From: Saccoglossus kowalevskii
Taxonomy: Eukaryota > Hemichordata > Enteropneusta > Harrimaniidae
Assembly: GCF_000003605.2 (NCBI RefSeq)
Contig: NW_003120928.1
Location: 134,284 to 150,855 of the forward strand
Direction of reading: 5' to 3'
DNA length: 16,572 bases
Positions within the stretch are counted from its first letter, which is position 1. Every line of letters begins with the position of its first letter. Of the stretch, positions 9,298-16,572 are shown in pieces. The notes beneath the pieces are model-generated. The model ran no database searches and was not told where the DNA came from. It saw only the letters and a list, made by a program, of their open reading frames with translations. Position numbers and translations under genes: made by a program.

Positions 9298-9723
9298 AAC
9301 GAATAGTGTCAATCTGCTGGACAACTGAATATTTAATTTTCTGATGGAATTTGTCATGAATCTACAGGATTAATGGCTCCTGTGTACTCTGTATATAGGA
9401 ATTGTGAAGAACATATTCAAGGCCTGTAGATCTGAGTGCACCCAATTTTAATGCCAAATTCTTAAAAATGTTTTGATTGATTGAAATGATGTAGAAAATA
9501 TTTCTATTATTTTGAAGGCAACAACGGTAGGTATGGCCTCTTTGTATTGCATTGCATGCGCTGACTATTTAACATTAAACTCTTGTCTGAGTTTTCTCAT
9601 GATTTTGAACCTTGAATTTGTAGAATAATACGATGGTGAAGGGGGGGGGTCCCTTACAATAGAATAGATCAAAAAAAGAGACTTGGTGAATGAATATTTT
9701 TGGAGAAAAAACAACAATACTTT
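9298..9723. other. Spacer between two tandem arrays
   Basis: Nothing recognised except a run of nine G at about 9642-9650. No open frame with protein-like composition was seen. Confidence 0.5.
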
Positions 9724-10275
9724 ATTGAAAACCCAAACTGATTTGTATTTTAAAAACGTACATTAAATTGAAGATTCTACGTCATAATTTGAATTCAATT
9801 TTGAAAGTACAGAGTTGAACTCCCAAACTAATTTGAATTTCAAAACATCAAATTGAAATTCCACCACATGAATTGAATTAACAAATTTTGAAAGTGCAGA
9901 ATTGAAAAACCAAACTTTTGAATTTCAAAACATGCATCAAATTGAAGATTCTACCTCGTAATTTGAATTCAATTTTAAAAGTACACAGTTGAACTTCCAA
10001 ACTAATTTGAATTTCAAAACATTCATTGATTGGAATTCCACAGCGTAATTTGAATTCAACAAATTTTGAAAGTAAATATTGAAAAACCAAACTGATTTGA
10101 ATTTCACCTCATAATTCAATTATGAAATTACAGAATTGAACTTCTAATATAATTTGAATTGCAAAACGTGCATAAATTTAAGTTCGTAATTCGGATTCAG
10201 TAAATTTTGAAAGTACTAAATTGAAAAACCAAACTGATTTGAATTTCGAAACATACATTAAATTGAAGATTCCAT
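9724..10275. repeat. Satellite-like array of about 89-bp monomers in A/B pairs
   Basis: The word CCAAACT(G/A)ATTTGAATTTC or a near variant recurs at about 9733, 9823, 9910, 9999, 10088, 10145 and 10229. Spacings are about 87-91 bp, with two shortened units. Two alternating forms occur: one follows TTGAAAAACC, the other follows GTTGAACT(T/C)CC. The real period may therefore be a dimer of about 178 bp. Between these words lie AATTGAAGATTC and TAATTTGAATTCAA blocks. Open frames across it on the minus strand are by-products. Confidence 0.8.
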
Positions 10276-10299
10276 CTCATATTTTGAACTTGATACAAT

Positions 10300-10870
10300 A
10301 CTGAAAGTGGCACTACAGTTTTGTTTGGGTAGACCTTCATTGGCAGTTTAATCCAAATTCAAACTGTGCACCACTGAGCATGTTACTGTATATATATGCA
10401 ATGCATTGTGGGAGTGAACTTCCATTGTATTTAATGAAAAACTATTATTGTACTGAAAACTGTCTACTAAATGTAAATATTTTGAAATCTTTTAGAAATA
10501 ATCCGATTCAGATAAAATTTTGAAGGTATAGAAAGTGACACTGCTACAGGTATAAAAAAAGTTTTGTTTTGATATGCCGCTGGGGCAGTTTCAGCCAAAT
10601 TCGTTAAAATTTTGCACCACTGAGCATACTTACTGCACATATATGCAATGCATTATGGGAGAGAAATTCCCAGTATAATAAATGAAAAACTATTATTGTA
10701 CTGAAAACTGAATCCACTAAATATAAATATTTTGAAATCTTTTAACAAAATTCAGATTAAATTTTGAAGGTACACTACTATGCAGTTTTGTTTGGATAGA
10801 CCTCTCAGGCAGTTTGAGGCAAATTAATTTTCTCCTACTGAGCATTATCGGAGAGAAGTTCCCATTATAT
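10300..10870. repeat. Tandem repeat, two and a half units of about 225-243 bp
   Basis: Each unit runs from GAAAGTG/GAAGGTA and a CTAC(A)CAG word through AGTTTTGTTTGG, a shared GGCAGTTT block, CTACTGAGCAT/CCACTGAGCAT, ATATATGCAATGCATT(G/A)TGGGAG, AATGAAAAACTATTATTGTA and AATATTTTGAAATCTTTTA. The AGTTTTGTTT word is at about 10318, 10560 and 10786. The third unit is partial and ends near 10870, where the palindromic repeat begins. Confidence 0.8.
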
Positions 10871-10873
10871 ACA

Positions 10874-11234
10874 ATATGAGGTTATTACAAGGATATCTCA
10901 AAGTATGCACGAAGACAGTACAGTTGGAGTATTGACTGAGGCGCAGCGGAGATCGATGCGCGGCGTACTGTCTGAGTGCATACTTTGAGGTATCCTCCTA
11001 ATAATCTTATTATACATGTTTTGCCTTCCAAGGATACACCATGTGAATGCCAAAATCAAAAATGTTTAGAACAGAATCAGCGAAATTCTTTGTGTGGACT
11101 CCGGTCAAACTCTGGTGGCAGCCATGTTTGTTTTTATTATCAGAGAACGCTTACGCGCGTAATCATTCCATATTTGGAATCCGTATTTCCTAATATGGTA
11201 GGATGAAAATATGCCATAAAATACCGCAAAATTG
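10874..11234 (+). repeat. Interspersed repeat with large terminal palindrome
   Basis: The left arm (10879-10922: GGTTATTACAAGGATATCTC, AAGTATGCAC, AAGACAGTAC) is mirrored by 10965-11007 (GTACTGTCT, TGCATACTTTGAGGTATCCT, CTAATAATC), with a GC-rich loop of about 42 bp. After the palindrome comes about 200 bp of single-copy body ending in TACCGCAAAATT. Matching end segments occur at 6633-6784. It has no coding pattern; a transposon-derived or fold-back element is the likeliest explanation. Confidence 0.65.
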
Positions 11235-11819
11235 CCCTGTCTCATCTTTAAGTTTGCGTAATTTAATGTGGTTTTCCCAATGCAGCCAGAAACCAGTTTA
11301 TGTTGTTTGACCAGAATGTTATATCATTTGACACTCTGTCTGAAACCCCTAATTCTTAATGCATGTGTAGGGTAATCCATATTTACGTTTCCGTCTGAAA
11401 TAAAACACGTGCCATGATCAGCACTGACTTATGATTTGCCATGACAACGATGTATTGCCCATACTTATTGCACATGTGCAGTCATCGTCTTGTCGCGTCA
11501 TTTTTGATATTGGTCACACTGATATATACAATATGTGTAAAATACAATGCTTGCTCCATGAGATTTTAAAATTCACTGTGTGCTGGCCACCACCCCTTTC
11601 GAAACAACATTGCACGTGCAGTGATTTGTTTATAACCTCCTGAAAGTCGCATATCCTGGGACTTTCTGGGTGTTGCCTTCGTTTAACAGCAATAATTTCC
11701 AATAAAACATAGCTCAATTTTTGTCATGTTTAACTGTTTATGAGCTTAAATAACAAATATGTGCATTTTGTTAGTGAGTTTGTTCCCAAGGATGTGTGAC
11801 CTTTTTGGAGTCGTGCAAA
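11235..11819. other. Intergenic stretch with nothing recognised
   Basis: The sequence is unique-looking. Open frames at 11431-11643 and on the opposite strand show no family pattern. No inverted or tandem repeat of note was seen. Confidence 0.45.
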
Positions 11820-12017
11820 CGGTCGATTACGCGTGTGCGAGATGTGGGTCTTATATGAACAAGGATGGCGATTGTGATTGTTGCACAGATGTCACATATC
11901 AGTCAAACGAAAACTGGGCAGGCTCGTGGCTCCTCGCATCTCCCAATGGGATAATCAATGCAAATTTATCAACGCAAAAATCTTACATGCGCGGCGCGAC
12001 GATCACTGCCCTTTAAG
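11820..12017 (+). repeat. Interspersed repeat copy 1, open for a Cys-rich peptide
   Basis: It is homologous to 14140-14440. Shared blocks are GCGAGATGTGGGTCTTATATG with AAGGATGG, then TTGTTGCACAGA-like, TCGTGG, and CATGCGCGGCGCGACGA followed by a CCTTTAA end. In the frame covering 11759-12016 the repeat is open and encodes CARCGSYMNKDGDCDCC, AGSWLL and MRGATITAL followed by TAA. I do not recognise the protein. With no upstream exon visible, this is either a fragment of a repeat-borne coding region or chance openness; the conserved peptide ending in copy 2 favours the former. Confidence 0.55.
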
Positions 12018-12119
12018 ATAATTGTTATAAATTCAAATCACCAACTAAAATAATAAAATCGTGCTACATACTTCACAAATATGAGATAAATTTTTAAAAT
12101 CTTGTGATCTTAAAATATT

Positions 12120-12660
12120 AATGGCTATTATTGATATCAAATTTTATGCAAATGCAGGTTAGTTAATTAGTAATATACAAAAAGTTTATATTATTTATGC
12201 AAATTAAGTTGAATAGTTTTGCAATTATGAAAAATATTTAATAGTTATAAGATAAACAGTTATGCAAATAATAATGGGAATAACAGAAATAGATATGCAC
12301 TAATAAATATGAGAATAACAAAATATATCATCATTTTTCTATTGTTTTTATCTGTGACATCTTTTCTGCCATTGCGACGACTCTGCTGTAAGTATTACAA
12401 CTTGAGTATAAGAAATGTATGCAAAAAATTACTAGTTATGAAATTAGGAGTACTTATGAATAATGACTAATTATGCAAATAGCATGAATATCTATGCAAA
12501 TAATGAATAATGATGCCAATAATAAGAATAATCATTTGAACAAATGTGAAATGTGCGTTTTCTGTTAATTTATCTGCGATATTTTTTGACCGATTGAGAC
12601 AACTTTGCAGTATTTATTTCAACTTAAGTATATGAAATGTATGTAAGTTTTATTAACTCA
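12120..12660. repeat. AT-rich duplicated segment carrying five ATGCAAAT octamers
   Basis: About 90 bp at 12335-12425 (TATCTGTGACATCTTTTCTG, GCGACGACT, CTTGAGTATAAGAAATGTATG) recur at 12560-12650 as TATCTGCGATATTTTTTGAC, GAGACAACT, CTTAAGTATATGAAATGTATG, so the unit is about 225 bp. Around them the octamer ATGCAAAT stands at 12146, 12197, 12262, 12473 and 12494, all on the + strand. The segment lies immediately downstream of the receptor gene stop. Confidence 0.65.
12649..12654 (-). terminator. Possible polyadenylation signal of the receptor gene
   Basis: AATAAA on the minus strand, 32 bp past the TGA stop at 12686-12688. A second one is at 12613-12618. The DNA is AT-rich, so chance occurrence is possible. 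Confidence 0.35.
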
Positions 12661-12685
12661 AAATTCGGAGATACAGTCATGTACG

Positions 12686-15600
12686 TCACTTCCTGCCGAA
12701 CCACGATTCATATTTGCTCAAATCAATGTTATCAATGTCATTAACATTGTTACTGGCCTGAATGCCTAGCACTATATTAACTATTAATATTTCCAATGAA
12801 AATATAACAAAACAAAAACGATCAAAAGTTTTTGCCACATGTTTCCAATCACGGGATACACGTGATTTGTGTGCTTCAGCTTTCATTTGCCTGTGCATCA
12901 TGTCTCTGATGTCGTTAACCGCGTTTTCTATGTCTAAAACGGTGGCGCTTGACTCTATGTCTGAAGCCTGTGTTGCCTTTGATTTTCTCAGTACCATGTT
13001 CTCGTTGCTATCATCGTTTTGAATTACCGTTACAATACTGCCGGACCGATGTGAAGTGTGCATGTTATCCACGAAACAGATCTTGCGCAATAAATGTGGT
13101 ACCTAAACATGAAGACATATAATATTCATTTTTTTAGATATGTGCGCAATCTTTATTTCAACAAGATGAACAATACCAAGTAAAATGTTGATGATGATGA
13201 GTGGGCATAACAGGAAACTATTTTGAATGTTCTAAAATTGTGTACATTACACACTACACACATCATACACAGATTACAGACGGACGACGGACAGACATAC
13301 TTGCATAAAGGCATATCTCACCTCTCGTTTGCCGCTTGAATCCATATGAGTCAAGATAAGTGAGATGATATTTGCCAGTGTCCCCAACGATAGAAATAAC
13401 AACATAGTTATGTAGTAATGGGCTAAAAAGAATAAAAAACAAGTTGTATTGTAATACATATATATGACACAGACGTGTGAGTCATGATTTTTCTTGTGCT
13501 CGTACTATGTATTTTAAATTTTATTTTATTTTAAAATTTGTCAAAATAGGAAGTTTTTTAGGTAATGAAGCGCTATTTTGTTAATAAAAATAAAATTGTA
13601 ATATGTAATGGAATCATTGATAAAAATATGTAAATCTTGCAAAACTGAATTTGTTTGATATTGTTCATTATTTTTATTTTTCACTCATTGTCCTTTCAAT
13701 ATAAAGTACATTTCATGCAAAAATAAATAAAACAACACCAATATAATTTGAAAAGAAGTTGAAAGAAGTATATGAAAAAAAAACTACAATACATATAACT
13801 GTCACTGTCAATCTTGAAAGTGAAAAAAAAACTTACTGAGCATGATAGGAGAGTCTGAGGTTGCAGGGAGAATTTTAATAATAGACTGTAAGTATACAAC
13901 GCCGGTTAAAAAGAGAGTGACACCCATGCTGATCTTTTGAACGCCGTACTGGTATGGTATAATGAAACTGAGTAACATCAACACCGATATAAGAACGCAC
14001 GGGAACATGTAACTTGTTATGTACATGCTGCTTTTACGGTCGATGACGATGGTAAGTTGTAGCAATGAGTACGCGCGTCCTGTAATAGACATAGAGAAAC
14101 AGTTGTAAATAACCGAATTTTGATGGATGGTTTAAGAGCGGTGGTCTCCGCGCCACGCATGCACGAGATATGGGACTTGTATGAAAAAAGATGGTGACTT
14201 TGACTTTTGCGCAGAACAACGAGTACAAACTGAGATGTTATTATTAAGCTTTAACTATATAATTTCTTTGGTGATTGGAAGGTATCGAAGGAGTCATCGG
14301 CGGTAATTCGTGGTTGTTGCGCCCAGGTCAAAACACGTACGCGTGATTTCCATTAGAAGGGCGCATTGGATTGTGAGAAAATCAACGTCTAACAACAGAA
14401 ATGTCGCGCATGCGCGGCGCGACGACCACCGTCCTTTAACCATCACATAAATGAACTTATACAGCACTTTCAATAGAAAATTCACAACCCCCGGGAAAAA
14501 TTGTTAAATTATGAAAATATAATTTCTTTCACACTTATTAGTCATGTTGTTTTCAAGTTTACAATTTTATCTCCCATATCATTAGTGAGTGGACTGTTTC
14601 AGTGTTGGTGATGATGAGAGAGATCACAGTTCCTCTATCTCTCTATGATAGAGGGATGTAGACAAATGCATAAAAACACTAGCCGTAATATCTATGCGTG
14701 TTATGTGAAGGTTTTTCAATCACACGTAACCGAACCATTCAGCAAAGTGAATGGTGACGTTGCAAACTAGCCAGGCAATTAGCTCACTGAATGACTGACC
14801 AGAGGTATTCAGAGATGTTGCGCCCTCACCGACGAACTTTGAGTAACTGAGCGGCGTGTGATAGCATTGTATTGTATTTCATTCATCACGACGCATGCGC
14901 ATATCATAATTTCACGTATCTACGTATAGTTAGCAGGCGCGTTTACCGTCCTTTCCAGAATGCGTGATTGATCGCACTTGGCTGTTCTGCAGTGTCCACT
15001 CCCCGATAGGTTTGAATTCAGACGAGTTTAAACGGTCGTGTCTAGATACGATGCTCAATTGATTGACGTCGTATATCCAGGAACCGAACTGTAAATTACA
15101 GACCTGGCAATAAAAATACGCATGTCACGTGATGAGAAGAGGCAATCAAATCTACTCTGGGAGGAAATTAAATGCTGATACAAAAAATATACAATACTTT
15201 GTGCATATTAATCAGATGCCAATTTTATCGTTCTGATCTTGAAATGCCATACATGTTTTTCGTTTCTTCTATGGGTATAAGAGCCCCCGTTATAAAAAGC
15301 GTATCGAACATGACTGTGAAACAAAAAGCGAATTATTTAGGAAATTTTAAATTCTACCAGTCCTCCTTCATCATTGGCACCAGCCATGCATCACATATTG
15401 CTTGGTTGCTATGGCAATGACAGATGTTAACATTTATACTGTTTTAGAAAATCTAATAATAACCGTCATATACATGTAATACAATTACTTACCTGGGAGT
15501 CGATAGGAAAGTACCGTACGTCGACACGGCACGCCGTCTCTGTATACAGTGGACGCCACGCCATAGTAACTCTCCCGTCCGACTCGACAGAAACAAATAC

Positions 15601-15975
15601 ATTAGCAGCGTCATTGTCTACACTGTCGTCAACGCTACGTGATAGAAATAACACAGAAAATGAGTGAACAGAGAGATAAATAAAATAAAATAACAATTCT
15701 ACTTCATACTGCATGTTTAGTAATGGTTCGCTTTTCGACGGACCGGGTGATATTATATATTACGGAACTTGACAAAATACTACGAGTTGCGCCAACTACT
15801 GTCAATGACTGTAGTGAATGTGTGACCGTCGCTTGAGGGCGCAATTTATTGATGATGATACGTACTCGTTGTATTGCTTTATATCAGGGATCCATATTTC
15901 ACTGCTTGGTAAAACGATTCTTTCAACATTTCCATACAAAGATGAATCCCACGTCAAATACTCATCTTTCCAGAA
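12686..15975 (-). CDS. Nicotinic-acetylcholine-receptor-like Cys-loop channel subunit (3' six exons, partial)
   Basis: The exons on the minus strand are 15975-15866 (110 bp), 15634-15493, 15103-14947, 14079-13837, 13422-13322 and 13102-12686 (stop TGA). All have AG/GT borders and consistent phases, giving 389 residues. The product is a plasma-membrane pentameric ligand-gated ion channel subunit. Visible parts are FWKDEYLTWD and IWIPDIKQYN (loop A region) at 1-36, a 13-residue Cys loop C72-C86 with FPIDSQ, FGSWIYD (loop B), TM1 about 155-178, TM2 about 184-205, TM3 about 221-243, a short cytoplasmic loop of about 90 residues, DWKHVAK at 335-341 and TM4 about 345-365. The 110-bp exon has the classical nAChR exon-4 size. 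Loop C has no vicinal Cys pair, so this is a non-alpha-type or divergent subunit. TM2 keeps Leu9' but has Gln at -1' and Lys at 20'. Upstream exons are missing. Homology is very sure; ligand and ion selectivity are unknown. Confidence 0.92.
14140..14440 (+). repeat. Interspersed repeat copy 2, broken frame, inside a receptor intron
   Basis: It is homologous to 11820-12017: ACGAGATATGGGACTTGTATG, AAAAGATGGTGACTTTGACT, TTTGCGCAGA, TTCGTGGTTGTTGCG and finally CATGCGCGGCGCGACGACCA with CCTTTAA. About 70 bp extra (about 14225-14290) and a further insertion separate the blocks. In matching frames the peptide pieces are KKDGDFDFC, NSWLL and MRGATTTVL followed by TAA. The frames are not continuous, so this copy cannot encode the whole peptide. 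It lies in the 14080-14946 intron of the receptor gene, opposite to that gene's direction. Confidence 0.6.
14632..14654. repeat. Small perfect hairpin in a receptor intron
   Basis: CCTCTATC (14632-14639) and GATAGAGG (14647-14654) are perfect inverted repeats with a 7-base loop. A comparable 8-bp pair, ACCATTCA/TGAATGGT, occurs near 14734-14755. No function is evident. Confidence 0.4.
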
Positions 15976-16572
15976 CTGTGGGAGATACGAAAATAAAAAT
16001 AATCAATTTCTTTGATAGAGAACGGATGAAACACAACCATAGTTTGCAGGAAAGGCATTGTCCCACTCGTGAATAACCAGACTTCAATTTCTTCAGCGGT
16101 ATTTGTTATCATACCACGGACGCTCGCTAGACGCACGAGACAAATTCACAGTTTAGCGTCGAAAAGTCCCAACTCTAGGATAAACTTGTTGTGCAATTTT
16201 TTACTTAGCATACATGAATCGACTTTTGTTGACAACACTTATCTTAAGGTAGCGAGAAGGGTTTTGTGACGTTTTTAAATAAAACATTCTCTGTCTGTTG
16301 TCTCGTTCAGAACAGTAATTTAGGTTATATATATCAAAAGACTAAGTATAGAGGTACAAGTTCGCACAAACTGGACAGTCATTGTTTACATAATTATCAC
16401 GTGACATCAAAAATGGCGAACCTTGTAAAAATGACTAAGTACGCGATTGCGAGAGCACACTGCGGAATTTCCTGGTGAAATTTACGTCATGCATTGTCCG
16501 TAATCAAGCCCATTGAAATGCGTCTCCGATATCAAAGAGCTATTATTCCGATTTCTATTCAGTTTGTTTTTT
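15976..16572. other. Upstream intron of the receptor gene, no further exon found
   Basis: Immediately left of the acceptor (TATCTCCCACAG on the minus strand, ending at 15976) the earlier ligand-binding exons were sought on the minus strand. No 45-bp exon with the expected WL(K/Q) ending and phase-0 borders was seen, and no signal peptide. An 8-bp palindrome TCACGTGA is at about 16396-16403, close to a plus-strand ATGGCG at 16412. That open frame (21 codons) has no known pattern. Confidence 0.45.

Noticed and set aside
9878-10119. Minus-strand frames in the 89-bp array
   Set aside because: They repeat the array period and have no independent coding evidence.
15172-15420. 82-codon plus-strand frame in a receptor intron
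   Set aside because: No family motif or splice context was seen, and it lies between two well-supported exons of the opposite strand.
16083-16136. Minus-strand EEIEVWLF as a possible nAChR exon 3 (family has VWL near its end)
   Set aside because: There are no GT/AG borders with the phase-0 joining required by the 15975 exon, and the rest does not match the family.
16396-16478. Possible promoter and first exon: TCACGTGA followed by ATGGCG and 21 codons
   Set aside because: It is a single E-box-like word, also present at about 15125 in an intron, and the short peptide has no recognisable pattern or confirmed donor.

Overview
The window is eukaryotic nuclear DNA from an animal, most likely a marine invertebrate such as a lophotrochozoan or a basal deuterostome. 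The exact group cannot be read from the sequence. Evidence for this is AT-rich DNA, short exons bounded by GT/AG sites with matching reading phases and introns of about 0.3-1.9 kb, a metazoan Cys-loop receptor gene with the 110-bp exon typical of nicotinic receptors, and many short non-autonomous DNA transposons and tandem repeats. No bacterial-style operon, CRISPR array, rRNA or tRNA was seen.

Two multi-exon genes point at each other. On the + strand, 1614-7093 holds five exons of a lysine-rich nuclear or nucleolar RNA-binding protein with two RRM domains. A further exon at the left edge (4-346) may encode a divergent nucleoplasmin-like domain, but its phase does not join directly to the next exon. 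On the - strand, 15975-12686 holds the six 3' exons of a nicotinic-acetylcholine-receptor-like subunit, from loop A through TM4 and the stop codon. Its 5' exons (signal peptide, start of the ligand-binding domain) were not found and probably lie beyond the right edge.

The 5.6 kb between the two stop codons is almost all repeats. In order it holds a 23-bp minisatellite interrupted by a hAT-type MITE, an array of about 89-bp monomers, an array of about 225-243-bp units, a palindromic element, a Cys-codon-rich interspersed repeat and an ATGCAAAT-rich duplicated segment. The introns of the RRM gene carry TA-flanked inverted-repeat elements, two of which abut and share one TA dinucleotide.

The points most worth checking are the receptor pore, which lacks both acidic rings expected of a cation channel; an apparent pair of compensating frameshifts in RRM1; a possible nucleoplasmin-RRM fusion; and a repeat family whose two copies encode the same short peptide signature ending at the same stop. 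I see no complete new multi-gene system.
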